From assembly GCA_028023455.1 (NCBI GenBank), contig JAQFVV010000143.1, forward strand, positions 3,043,301 to 3,107,300: DNA of 64,000 bases, given 5' to 3'. The translations under genes were made by a program, and so were the position numbers. This stretch comes from Epiperipatus broadwayi (lineage: Eukaryota > Onychophora > Udeonychophora > Euonychophora > Peripatidae). Below, piece after piece: positions 1 to 11,304 of this stretch (within the stretch, counting starts at the first letter, position 1; the number at the start of each line of letters is the position of its first letter). A model generated the notes under the pieces. It was not told where the DNA came from. It saw only the letters and a program-made list of their open reading frames with translations, and did not search any database.

Positions 1-185
1 AATACCATGCTAGTACTGGATGGGAGAATAATATCTTTTGAAACATTGTGCACATACTAATCTGTTTAATGTGCTATTATTAACAGTAGAATGTATTTGG
101 AATATTTAAATAAAGTTAAATTTTTCTAAAGATATTCAATACTCATATTAGATGATGGAAATAGTCCAATATAAAAATACAATAA
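1..185 (+). repeat. tRNA-derived SINE, body and 3' part (copy 1)
   Basis: This segment matches, base by base over long stretches, the reverse complement of 32805-33012. Shared blocks include GGAATATTTAAATA and GATGATGGAAATAGTCCAAT. The other copy carries a tRNA-like head, so this is the body and 3' end of the same SINE. The head is missing here, either cut by the window edge or lost by 5' truncation. It has no coding capacity. Confidence 0.7.
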
Positions 186-871
186 AAACACCATCATCAC
201 AAACCTTCAGGAAAACATTATTCACATTTATGGTTAGTGATTGGAATAACTTGTGAATAGTTTCCTTGAAATGATCCTGTGAGTTGTATACTCTCATAAC
301 ATACAGTTCAGAATTTGATACTTATATATGTAAAATTATCAAATACAAGTTGAATACTAGTAATTTGAAATCTTGAAAATTGAAAACTTCTAATATTCAA
401 ACATATTTAGGTCATCCAGCATAGAATTTACAAAAGACTAGAAATTTCTATAGCACACTCATTTATAAAATTGTTGAATTGTTACAATATAAATTATGTC
501 AAAGTATACTTTTCCAGAAGCTATGTGAATACCTGTAATGTATATTAACTGTTATATATAACATATAAAAGCAAAAAGTTTGCAATTCTACGCTAAGCAT
601 TTATTTTTAAACTAACGACAACAGAAATATGAAAGTAATAATTTTATAATATTCTGCCATTTTTATATTGATATCACAATGTAGCAAATGTATATAAACT
701 ACAGTTTATATAAACATTCATATATAAAAATGTCAGTGATTAAATAATCAAGCCAATTTATCCATTACTAATTCTCAGTTGCTTACAAAATATAAAGGTA
801 AAATGTTTTGAATTTTATGTTAAACATTAATCATTGAATGAAAGGTTTGCTAAAATTAACGATGATGAATA
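186..871. other. AT-rich sequence, nothing recognised
   Basis: Low-complexity AT-rich DNA with no convincing exon, tRNA or repeat that I can match elsewhere in the window. It ends at the target-site duplication of the next element. Confidence 0.5.
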
Positions 872-881
872 ATCTAATATT

Positions 882-3800
882 CATCATCATCATCAACCAT
901 TATCAACCACTGCAGGATGAAGATCTCTCCAAGTTTAAAAATTCTCCGATCTTTAGCTTATCTTCTTCACATCACCCCTGCACACTTTCTTATTTCATCC
1001 ATCCATCTCATATATGGTCTCTTTCTGGATCTTTTACATTCTCTTGGAATCCAATTGAAGATTTCACTTGTGCATCTGTTATCATCTCTTCTTGCAGTAT
1101 GTCCAGCCCAACTCCACTTCAATCTTTTAATTTTTTCACTGAGGTCAGTAACACCTGTTTGTTCTCTTACCCATATATTCCATTTTTGGTCTCTTCTTGT
1201 TACTCCCAACATACATCTCTCCATACTTCTTTGAGTGGTCTGAAGTTTCTATATTGCTCTTCTATTAAGTGTCCAAGTCTCAGATCCATAAGTAAGAACT
1301 GGTTGTTTTACCAGTTATTAAAAACTTTCCTTTTCAAACACATAGGCATATTTCATTTTAATATCAAGTTATTTCTACCAAAAGCACTCCAACTAAGTTT
1401 AATTCTATGATTAATTTCATCCATTATGTTTCCATCTGTATTAATAATCTGACCAAGGTATTTGTAACTCTTAACTTCTTCTAACTCATCATAATCAATC
1501 TTAATTTTCATACTTTGAGAAAATCCATTAAACATTACTTTAGTCTTTTTAACATTTATCTTTAGTCCTACTTTCATCTGATAACTCCTGCAACATTTCC
1601 TGCAGCTCTAAAGCATTATTTGCAAAAACAACTACATCATCTGCAAAATCTAAATGACTTAAATAATCTCCATTTACTTTCATTCCTTTAGCTTCCCATT
1701 TTAATCCACAAAATACTTCTTGCAGCACTGCTATAAAAAGTTTTGGAGATATAGAGTTACCCTGTCTTACACCCTTTTCAATATTGACTTTCCCAGTAGC
1801 ATTATGTAATCTAATTGTTGCTGTTGCATTTTTATAAATATTCTTTAAAATATGACAATATCTTGGATCTATACCTTGATTATCCAATGCTTTAATCACT
1901 GAAGAAATCTATAGAATCAAATACCTTTTCATAATCTACAAATTCAAAGCAAAATGGCAACTCATATTCATTTGTCCTTTCTATAACTTCTCTCAATACC
2001 TGGATATGATCTACTGTACTAAAACCACTTTTAAATCCAGCTTGTTCTCCTGGTTGGTGGAAATCCAATGTTCTCTGTAGACGAGTTGTAATTATCTTGA
2101 TAAAAATTTTGTATAAAACTGATAAAAGGCTGATGGGTCTGTAATTTATAATATCTTCTTTATCACCTTTTTTAAATATTAATATTAATACTCATTCTTC
2201 AAATCATCTGGTATATAACTCTGCTAAAACATTTTATTTCTTCACCTGCTTTTTTTAATATATCAATTATAACTCCATCATTACCTGGAGTCTTTCCTTT
2301 TTTATACATTTAATTGCATGTCTCACTTTTTCATTCAAAATTCTGGGCAATTCGGAAGATGTAATAGATATAGGAAGTACTTGTTCTTTATTGCTATATA
2401 ATTCTTGATAAAAGTCTTCTACCCATTTCATGATGTCATCTCTCTTTTTAGTAATAATTCCAACTTTTTTTCTTATTGCAGATATAAATTTCCTACCAAT
2501 ACCAAAATGTTGTTTTACACTCTTGAGATTTTTATTCTCTTCTACAGCTTTCCTTGCTATTTCACAGTTATACTTTCTTATATCATTTTCAACTCTTTTC
2601 TGCAGTATTTTACAAAATTCGAGATATTCAATCCTTTTTAATGCATCAGTTTTATATATATCTTCATATTCCTTCTTTTCTTCATAAATTCTCTAGTCTC
2701 AGTAGAAATTTTATTGGTCAATTGCTGCTTTTTTCTACCAGCTATCTTTGTTGCAGTTTTCAAAAGTGTATCAGTTATTTTTATATTAATTTCATTTAAA
2801 TCTGAATCATGTTCAAAATCTACTAATGCTTGAAACCGATTTGTAAGTTCTAATTTAAATTTATTAGAATGTTTTTGAAGATTAGGAATATCAACTGTAA
2901 ATATTGTTTTTCATAATAATTTTTGTCTCTCTAGCTTTGCATTAACACATATCTTACATCTTACTAATCGATGATCACTTCCTGTGTTAAATTTATTAAG
3001 AACATTACAATCTTGAAATATGTATTTTCTGTTAGTCAAAATATAATCCAATTTCTGCCGTACCTTCATTTGGATGCTTCCATGTCCATTTAATTTTAAC
3101 ATTTTTCTCAAAATAAGAATTCATAATATAAAGTTTTTCTTTTTCTGCAAACTCTAAAAGTCTATGTCCTCTCTCATTTCTATTACCATAACCAAAATTA
3201 CCCCACAGTACTTTCATCTTTCATTTGTTTACCAATTCTAGCATTAAAGTCTCCCATAACAATTTTAAAATGTTGTTTACTCTGATCAAAGCTATACCAT
3301 CAATCTCAACAATGTTGTTCTTCCACTTTTTATTTATAATCAATCCTACTCCACTTGTATTTCCAATATTTGTGCCTTTATAATAGAGTACATGTCCACT
3401 TTTTAAATCGTCTCTTCACCTTTTCTTCTAACTTCACAAAGTCCAATAATTCTTGCAATATTCCTTTGTTTGAAAGTGATCTGCAGTTGTAAGTACCTAA
3501 ATAAAAAGTTGTCAACAAATGGCAGCCTGAGTCTGCAATTAGGGGATTCTTAGCACCCTCCGCCTTCGGTCTCCAACCGCTGCCTTGGTTGGTGAATTTA
3601 CAGTCTCCTGGGAATAAGGGCCGAGATTTATTTTTTGTCTGTCATAATTGTATAATTATTAGAAAATATTTATCATTTACACATACATTCATTCTGCCTT
3701 ATTAGGCAACTGAGAAGAAAGATCATGGTGTTTCTTGATCTTAAACTCAGAGGTAAAAAGCCAATAAACTCATCACATTGGCCAATATGTGTTGGTGAGC

Positions 3801-3970
3801 AGCCCATACATGTTCGTATACTATATGAATAATCACATAGTAATAACAGTTGCAACGACAAGAACGTATGGAGTGGACATTAGGAATTTGCCCTACTCGG
3901 TTGTTTTAAAGCCTCCAAGAGGAATCAAAGGGTCTCCTTTCAGCTAATAGCAAACTCCTTTCTGCAGCTT
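882..3970 (-). mobile_element. Full-length but decayed RTE-type non-LTR retrotransposon (family RTE-1, copy A)
   Basis: On the minus strand this copy collinearly matches the better copy at 54871-58104: 5' end GCTGCAGAAAGGAG, an APE-type endonuclease (GNRNERGHRL, GSDHRLVRCKI), a reverse transcriptase (GVRQGNSISPKLF; LDFADDVVVF with the catalytic Asp pair), a YLGQIINTDG block and a C-terminal SWAGHTARRDDNR region. It ends in a (GAT)n tail. A 10-bp duplication, ATCTAATATT, flanks it at 872-881 and 3971-3980, which fixes both ends. Stops and frameshifts break the single long ORF into pieces (for example 3217-3032, 1899-1549, 1577-1353 and 1224-967), so it is dead. RTE elements copy themselves by target-primed reverse transcription. 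Confidence 0.92.
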
Positions 3971-3980
3971 ATCTAATATT

Positions 3981-4514
3981 ACATCAATCTATATGCCCAT
4001 ACCCCGCTATTCGTAAAGGAATATATGCAAAAAGACTGTATATGCAATACAAAATTTGTTCACAATCGAATAAATATAATTAACGCATTTTAATTTACTT
4101 TTTCTATATTCTTTTTACGCAATAATAGTTAATAATTTACATTTAATAAACTACATTCATAAATTATGTTTAATTTTGTTCAGTTGAAATCATTTCGTTT
4201 AATTACTTTTTTTAAAAACAAGTGCAAAATATTTTCAAAACATTTTCTCTTTTTACTGTTATAATTATTTGACTGACTTTATTAAAATTCATCAAATGAA
4301 CTAATTCAAAAAACACGTAAGAAACAAGAGTTGTGATTTATAAATGACAATTTTTTTTTGGCGCTTATAATTTTTTATCTATATATGTTAATAATTTAAA
4401 AACTTATGTATTTACATTCACATATAATTGCAAGGAATACTTTGTTTTTCCTGTTCAATATAGTAACAAAAATAAGGAAGTATTCCTACGTTTATTAGAT
4501 CTCACCCAGCATTT
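3981..4514. other. AT-rich spacer
   Basis: AT-rich DNA between two RTE-1 copies. I see no gene or repeat in it. Confidence 0.45.
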
Positions 4515-5705
4515 AAATAGCATACAATTAAATCTAAAAAGAATGGAAAAGTTTCAGGAAATAGTGGAGTTATTATTGATATTTTAAAGACGAAGAAATA
4601 GAAAAATTGTAGGCAAAATTATTTACTCCAAATATTAAACGATAAAGATATATGACATGGTTAGAGGAATTTAATATTAATATTTATTCAAGGTGATAAA
4701 AAAAAAAAAAGAGAGAAATTACACTTATCATCTCTCTATCATTTCTAAACAAAATGGATTCAAAAGTGGTTTTAGAACTGCGAAACACATCCAAGCATTG
4801 AGAAAAATTATAGAAAAAAATAATGAATATGAGTTGCCATTGTGATTGGATTTATAGATTATGAAAAAGCATTTGATTCTATAAGCCTTTCAATAGTGAT
4901 TAAAGCAATGACTCATCAAGATATAGACTCAGGACACATAGTTTGAAAAAAAATTATCAAAATGCAACAACAGTAATTAATTACATAATACTAAAAAGAT
5001 TAACATTGAAAAGGGTGTATGACAGGATGATTCCATATCTCCAAAATTTTTTAAAGCAGTTTTAGGGGAGAAATATTTTGCAGATTAAAATGGGAAGTTA
5101 AAAGGAAGTAAAAAATAAATGGAGATAATTTAAGTCATCTAGATTTTGTAGATAATATAGTTGTTTTTGCATATAATGCTTCAAATCTTCAGGGAATGTT
5201 GCAAAAGTTATCAAATGAAATTAAGAAAATGGGATTAAAGATAAATGTTAAAAAGATTAAAATAATATTTAATGAATATATTCATTCAGTATATTGAATG
5301 TTTACTATAGTAAATAGAAGGAGAAGATTAAAGCCTGTCCATTACAATTTAAGGAATTACTATCTTAATATAATAAACCAAGCACTGATTATATATATAT
5401 GTGGGGAGATTATGATCTGGCCCAACTGATGAGTGCTAGTTCTGCATGAAATAAATATATTGGGGATCATTTATCTTTTTCACGTGTGTGTTCTTGTGTA
5501 TCAGTTATTCGATATGGAGTGGAGAATGAATATAGGCTGAAAATCCTAAGTTCAAATCTCTCCCTAATATTTAATGAATTTTTTTTAGCAGAAAATAAAG
5601 ATTGATAATAATGAATTACAAAAAGCTAACATTTACAAGTATCTTGGTCAGATTTTTAATGCAGATAGAAACATATTGGATTAAATTAATTTTAGAATTA
5701 GACTT
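4515..5705 (+). mobile_element. Decayed RTE-1 fragment (copy D), interrupted by a SINE-like insertion
   Basis: From 4515 the sequence follows the RT part of RTE-1: a GNSGVIIDIL-like block, then MDSKVVLELRNTSKH-like remnants, then DFVDNIVVFAYNASNL corresponding to the FADD catalytic block. It continues to about 5277, stops, and resumes at about 5590 with KYLGQIFNADRNI, matching YLGQIINTDGN of RTE-1. The gap is exactly filled by the insertion at 5278-5564. Many stops and indels make this the oldest RTE-1 copy in the window. Its ends are approximate. Confidence 0.8.
5278..5564 (+). mobile_element. SINE-like insertion with 15-bp target-site duplication
   Basis: The 287-bp segment is flanked by TAATATTTAATGAAT at 5263-5277 and 5565-5579 and sits inside the decayed RTE-1 copy, so it is a retrotransposed insert. 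A diverged copy lies at about 28725-28945 on the minus strand. Shared blocks include GCCTGTCCATTA, the CATGAAAT block and GTGTATCAGT. A B-box-like stretch, AAGTTCAAATCTC, lies near the right end, but a convincing A box is not seen, so the tRNA origin is unproven. The orientation given is arbitrary. Confidence 0.65.
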
Positions 5706-6357
5706 GGTTAGTGTTTTTGGTATTTTCTGCCTTCTTTCTTTTGTTCAGTTATTTAATAAGTATAGGCCTGGTTATCATGGGACTCTAAATATCATCAGTC
5801 ATCTTCCTATATAAAATGAAACAATGGGATTGTGTGTTTGTATGACCACATTTTTACTCTTTAACTACATGTACAGCATTTATGACTCCAAATCTCCTTT
5901 TCATTTTTTTTTTGCTCAAGCCTTTGAGAAATTAAAAAAGCAAAGATGTAGAAATAAGTTTAATAGTCCAGCAATCCTTAGTAATCTTTGTTTGAGGTGG
6001 TGCAGAGTGTATAATTAAACATTCTTATTTCAGGATCCCCCTACCTACCACAGATGTGGAAATAACTTTTTAAAAATATGGCCTATCTCATACAATGTGA
6101 CTAGATTATCATACCTGCCTGGATTATTCATTAAAGCAATAGAAATAGTAATATTATCAATAGTAAAAGTAAAGCAGGATGCAGTGGCAGTACTAAAGGT
6201 ATTATAAATCTAATTTTTTTTTTAAAATATAGAAACGTTGAATGCATGAAACTAAGTAGCTGTCAAGATTTAAGATCAATATAGCTGTTTCTAGTTCTAA
6301 AGAAAGGAAATTTAATAAAACAGGTAAATGTCTAAACATTTTTGGAAGATAAATCAG
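5706..6357. other. AT-rich sequence, nothing firmly recognised
   Basis: No exon or RNA gene is supported. The right part may be the 5' remainder of the RTE-2 copy that resumes after the palindromic insertion, but I could not align it with confidence. Confidence 0.35.
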
Positions 6358-6370
6358 TGAAAGGAGAATG

Positions 6371-6652
6371 TATAATATTAATATCATCTATGTTCTTTAT
6401 TACTTTTACAATGCTTTTTTTACAACCTAATATGACAGTTTCAGTTACCCAAGCAATCTTCTTCAGAATTTCTACTTATATCTCCATATATTAACTGCTA
6501 AGTTATATTTGGATATATAAGTAGAAATTTTGAAGAAGATTGCTGGGATAACTGAAATTATCATATTAGATTAAAAAAGCATTGTAAAAGTAATAAAGGA
6601 CATAAATGATATTAATATTGTATGGATTTGGCAATGCAATAGGAAAGATAAA
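6371..6652 (-). mobile_element. Palindromic insertion with hammerhead-like core, 13-bp duplication
   Basis: The two arms (about 6371-6480 and 6515-6630) are imperfect inverted repeats around a short centre and can fold into a hairpin more than 90 bp long. A duplication TGAAAGGAGAATG lies at 6358-6370 and 6653-6665; a looser similarity extends it to about 24 bp, so the right border could be near 6640. A short unpaired tail follows the right arm. On the minus strand the left arm contains CTGAAGA, a pairing stretch, GAAAC and then TGTC, the order of a hammerhead core. The right-arm copy of this core is mutated. Confidence 0.7.
6431..6466 (-). ncRNA. Hammerhead-ribozyme-like core (6.4-kb palindrome)
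   Basis: On the minus strand: CTGAAGA (6460-6466), a stem-loop in which AGATTGC can pair with GTAACT (six pairs with one bulged A), GAAAC, then TGTC. The order and spacing fit C3-U-G-A-N-G-A / stem II / G12-A-A-A / stem III / cleavage triplet. Stem I pairing with flanking bases is weak. This is a motif match only; activity is not shown. Confidence 0.4.
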
Positions 6653-8556
6653 TGAAAGGAGAATGCATGGTGTTGGATTTGTGTAATGTCTAATTTAATA
6701 TTTTCATATTCTTGGAATATCTTATTGTATTAATGAAAGGCTTATACTGATAAAATTTGTCTTGCACAATGGTATTAATGCCCATTTTAGTATGCTCCAA
6801 TATCAAATGGGATTCAGAGAACTCAGAGAAAGCTTTTATTCTCTGCTGGATAACAATATTACACCAATGCCATTAAAAGATTTTTTTTCTCTCTCGATGA
6901 CTTTGGTGCATGTGAAGCACAAATAGTAGACTTTGCCCAAAAGTTATTGGAAATAACAGTATTGTTATTGTAAATTTAAATAGTCCATTGTTACTGAATT
7001 TTTACTTAACCCATAGAGTAACTATTACACTTTGTTTAGGCAGAAAAATTACCATAAAGGAACATGGATGCATTCACATCTAAAGCAATGGCATTTCAAA
7101 GATTACATTGTAGTTAGGAGTCTGAATACAAGCATTCATATTATGTGAACCCTTAAGAGTGCAGATTATAGAATCCATCATAGATTAATTCATTCCAAAA
7201 TTAAAATACTTTATTAATAAACAAGTCTTATTGCAACTATATTCATAAGAAAATTTATGTTTCTTCTTTAGAATAATCAATTAGTAAATTTCAACAGCTA
7301 TTAAAAACTAAAATTGCTAATTTGGAACCTCATGATTGTCATTTACTGAGGCAAGGAATTCTTTTAAGAAGTGTATCATGGTATAAGGAGAGCAAATCAA
7401 GTGGGGGGCAGGAGTGGCAGCTACCTGGGCCTCACAATATTAGGGCATCAACTTGGCAACTCAATTTGTTAAAACAAAAAATAGAGAAGACAGAGCAATG
7501 TCATGGCCCTTAGAACAGCCTTAATTTTACAGTTAAATTCCTCCAAAAAAATATTCAAAAACTTTTCCAAGCAGGCATACCATAATTTGAAAATGTAAGC
7601 CAGTTTAGGGATGAGGTGCCAATTTGATGACTCTGAAATGAAAGTGACTGCAGCACTTGATGACTGGCAGAACTAATAATCAGTCCCCTGTAACTTAGTT
7701 CTGTGCTAACAGTATTTTATAATACAGACAGTGCTAGAGTGAATATACCTTATCCAAGTGCTTTCCGGATCTGATCTGCTTGCTCATTTTTGTGACTTGT
7801 AACTAACTGCTCATGGAGTACTGTTTTTAGCCCTGTAAGTAAAAACTCTCATTTATTCTCTCTCTCCCCGTGTTCTTACTTTAAGTTCTGAAGAGCCTTT
7901 AAAATATTAGTTGCCCAGGACCTCACATTTTCTCTGAAAAGCCCTGGATATAAGGAAATCTATTATTGGGTTCATTATAAAGAAGAATCATGACTGTTTT
8001 TTCTGACAATGACTTTATAATTAATGATTTGATTAAAAGGAAACACGTGATATTTCTCCCAGGAAAAAAATTAAATGTGGAACATCATACTGGAGATCTG
8101 AAGGCAGAAATTTATTGACTGACAAGAAGACTTAAAAATGATTAGTAGATTAAAACTGCACAGGAAATGTAGATTTTGTGGCTCATAATCACTTCTTTTT
8201 TTTTGATGCACTGAAAGCAACATATGAATCAGAAAAATATTATAATCCTTTTAAATCCAAAAATGGCACTCTTACAGGATGGCAATAGTAATTTAAACAG
8301 GTGAAAGGAGTACTTTGCTTATCTTTAGAATAATGATGTAAGAATTGAGATAGCAATTTTTAATTACATATCCATTTTATCTATTATTTAAATTTGGATA
8401 AAGACATCCAGTTTAATAAAATCAAAACATCTTTTTATAATCCTAAAAATGGAAAAGTTACAGATTATGATGAAATGTATGGAGAAAATTTAAAACATGG
8501 TAATATGTTAGCTTCAAATTTGGAGTTTTTTATATGAATTCATGAAGTTGTGTTAT

Positions 8557-9244
8557 ACCCAGAAGCTAATCTCTCCATACAGTAGCACCATTTAGTGCAA
8601 GCCAGAGTAATCAATGGATGCAAGAAGGTTTGTGCATAAAATTTCTATTTAGTGCCTATTCATCCAATATCCCCAAACTAGTTTCTAGCTTGTGGCTTTC
8701 ATCAGCAAATAACCTCAGATATGAGAGCACTGCACCTAAATCTTAGGATCTAATATAACTCTCCATTAGCCACATTTTACCTTATTAGCTAACTATAAAG
8801 CTTTGAATCCAAAATGAAACACAATAATGTTTTTAATTTAAGCAGAGGTCAGCATCCATACTTTTTGGTGTCTTTGGTTCTTTAATAATCACAGTCACCA
8901 TAATTCTATTGAGTTGTATTGGTATTAAACTACTAAACAACACATGATCACCATTTTTATGCGTACACAAGTTGTTTACACAGGCTAAACTCTCCATATA
9001 GTAGCGCCACTTAGATCTAGATGTAGTGCTCTCAAATCCAAGACTGCTCACTGATGAAAGCCACAAACTAGAAACTAGTCTGGAGATATTGGATGAATAG
9101 GAACTAGATAGTGATTTCATGCACAAACTTTCTTGCATCCATTGATTTTTCTGGATTGCATTGAGTGGTGCTACTGTATGGAGAATTTAGCCTCTGTGTA
9201 AACCATTTATGTAAGCATAAAGAATGGTGATCATGTGATGATTA
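8557..9244 (+). mobile_element. Composite palindromic element, HH family (copy E1), 13-bp duplication
   Basis: This insert into the RTE-2 copy is flanked by GAAGTTGTGTTAT at 8544-8556 and 9245-9257. It starts with an inverted arm (CTCTCCATACAGTAG end, hammerhead-like core at 8664-8711 on the minus strand) and passes through about 200 bp of body. It then crosses an inward 3' end (CACATGATCACCAT) and a second arm with a plus-strand core at 9037-9092, ending in GGTGATCATGTGATG. A single duplication around the whole means the multi-unit structure was inserted in one event, or that later units were added inside it. No protein is encoded. Confidence 0.8.
9037..9092 (+). ncRNA. Hammerhead-like core H2
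   Basis: CTGATGA (9051-9057), a short poorly paired stem II region, GAAAC (9071-9075), then TAGTC. All core residues are kept, and stem III is the self-complementary ACTAGT. Stem II and the outer part of stem I are weaker than in the copy at 63080-63134. Confidence 0.45.
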
Positions 9245-9294
9245 GAAGTTGTGTTATCTGATTTTAAGGGTAATTTCATTAATTCAGTTTTTAA

Positions 9295-9792
9295 CCCAAT
9301 AAACATCACATGACCACCATCTCTTATGCTTGTGTATAACTGTTGTTAAAACAGGCAAAACTCACTATACATATTGACACACACAGCAAACTAGAGTAAT
9401 CAATGGATGCCAGAAGTCTTGCAAATCCCCATCTAAGGCCTACTCGTCTAATATCCCCGGACTAGTTTCTGGCTTGTGGCCTTCATCAGTGAGGAGCCTT
9501 GGATCTGAGAGCACTGCATCCAGATCTTAGGATATCCCCTGACTAAGTTCTGGCTTGTGGCCTTTGTCAGTGAGGAACCTTGGATCTGAGAGCACTGCAC
9601 CCAGAACTAAGATCTGGATGCAGTGCTCTCAGAACCAAGGCTCCTCACTGACGAAGGCCACAAGCCAGAACTTAGTCTGGGGATATTGGATGAGTATGCA
9701 TTAGATGGGGATTTTATGCACAAGCCTTCTGGATTCCATTGATTACTCTAGCTTGCTGTGTGTGGCAATATGTATAGTGAGTTTTGCCTGTT
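9295..9792 (-). mobile_element. Composite palindromic element, HH family (copy E2), 16-bp duplication
   Basis: Flanked by TTAATTCAGTTTTTAA at 9279-9294 and 9793-9808, inside the RTE-2 copy; the host sequence reads on continuously across the duplication. It begins with the inverted 3' end (CATCACATGACCACCAT) and carries three hammerhead-like cores: minus strand at 9450-9502, minus strand at 9531-9583 (core damaged, CTGACAA), and plus strand at 9634-9689 (GAAC in place of GAAAC). The outer arm ends resemble CAAAACTCAC and GTGAGTTTTG. Confidence 0.82.
9450..9502 (-). ncRNA. Hammerhead-like core H3, all core residues kept
   Basis: Minus strand: CTCCTCA, CTGATGA, stem II GGC/GCC with loop CACAA, GAAAC, TA, GTC, then CGGGGATAT. 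Stem I can pair CTCC with GGGG. Stem III is the self-complementary ACTAGT. The 10.1/11.1 position is A/A where active hammerheads usually have G-C, so activity is uncertain. Confidence 0.5.
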
Positions 9793-10485
9793 TTAATTCA
9801 GTTTTTAAAAATAAAAGGAAGACTGCAGCAATTATTGTGAAATATAATAATCCACTACAGCAATGTTACTTTCTAGGATTTTCTTGAATAAGTTACTTCC
9901 CATCACAGATGAATGATTACCAGACTCTACATGATTTTAGAAAATCAAAAAGCATTATAGATGATTCTTGTTTCCAAGTAAATGCAAGAAAAATGTCAAA
10001 AACAAGGGTAATTTACATATAGCTTTTATTGTTTTGATTAAGTTATTGTCTCAATTGAATAGGTCTATAACATTGTTTGAAGTTAGGTGATTTCCATCAA
10101 AGTTTATTTGTATTATCCAGCTTCTACATGATGGAATGAAAGCATTATTACTACAGATGAAGAATCTGTCATTTGAAATGCTGGTGTTAATTAAGGATGT
10201 ATATTCGGTCTAATAAATATAGTTTTAGATTTTTTTTCACTTTCAATCAATTCAAGTTAAAAATTCCATCTTCAAAGAATTATTTATAAGCAGCTTAATG
10301 AAACACTGATTAAAATGCAATACAGATTAACTTGAATTGATTAAAAGTGAAAACATCTTACTGGATTCTGAAAATATTCTATATTGATGATTACTCAATT
10401 TTTGCCTGTTCAGAAGGTGATTTAGAGGATGTACTTAATGTTTTGATTGCAACATATAAATATTTTTGTGTTAATAATTAATATT

Positions 10486-11304
10486 CATCACATGATTATA
10501 TAAGATGTTAATAACAGTAGCAGACTCTCCATACAGTAGTGCCACCCAGTGCAAGACTTAGTTATCAGTGGATGCAAGAAGGTTTGTGCATAAAATCCAT
10601 ATCTGGTGCCTGCTCATCCAATATCTCAAAACTAGTTTGTAGCATGTGGGTTTTATCAGTGAGGAGTGTTGGATTTCAAAACATTGCACCTAGATCTTAA
10701 GATCTATTGCAACCTTCCAGCAGCCTACTTGTACCTATTTGCATTAGATCCTAAGATCTAGGTGTGGTGCTCTGAGATCCAATGCTCTTAACTGATAAAC
10801 TCCACAAACTAGAAACTAGTAGAGATATTGGATGAGTAGGGATTAGATAAAAAATTTTATGCACAAACCTTCTTACATCTATTGATTACTAAGGATTGCA
10901 CTACTAAATGGAGGATTTGCTGTGATTTCCAGCTTGTTGTATAGGCATAGAAAATGGTGATCATATGATATTGTAGTAGTTTTTATACCAATCCTCCCTA
11001 AAGTATGACTGTTTTTTTTTAAAAATCAAAGACACCAAAATGTAAAGGTACTAAACTGGGTTCATATCTGGATTAAAAACATTGGTTTTCATTTTTGGCT
11101 CCTAGCTTTATAGCTAATTAAATAGATAAAAGGTGGATGCTAGAAGGTTGGATTAGATCCTAGATCTAGGTGCAGTGCTCTCACATCCAAGGCTCCTCAC
11201 TGATGAATAGGCATTAGATAGGGATTTTATGCAACAACCTTCTTACATCTGTTGATTACTAAGGCTTTCATTAGGTGGGACTACTGTATGGAGAGATAAC
11301 TACA
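10486..11304 (-). mobile_element. Composite palindromic element, HH family (copy E3), 16-bp duplication
   Basis: Flanked by GTTAATAATTAATATT at 10470-10485 and 11305-11320. It starts with the inverted 3' end (CATCACATGATTAT). The order is then an arm with a damaged minus-strand core (10619-10672), a plus-strand core with CTGATAA and GAAAC (10779-10831), and an internal 3' end (GGTGATCATATGATA, about 10956). Next are body sequence and a third partial arm in which CTGATGA at 11199 is joined directly to downstream sequence, ending in the CTACTGTATGGAGAG end. This is the longest copy in the window and useful for rebuilding the element's unit. Confidence 0.8.

Noticed and set aside
838-1410. 190-codon + strand frame
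   Set aside because: It is the antisense of the RTE-1 C-terminal region (copy A), whose real coding direction is minus.
6780-7000. SEKAFILCWITI-type segment read as part of the RTE-2 endonuclease
   Set aside because: Its position after the GKINERR stretch breaks the usual motif order, so I did not use it as evidence.
8833-9138. 101-codon minus-strand frame
   Set aside because: It runs through a palindromic HH-family element with a hammerhead-like core and is explained by that non-coding repeat.
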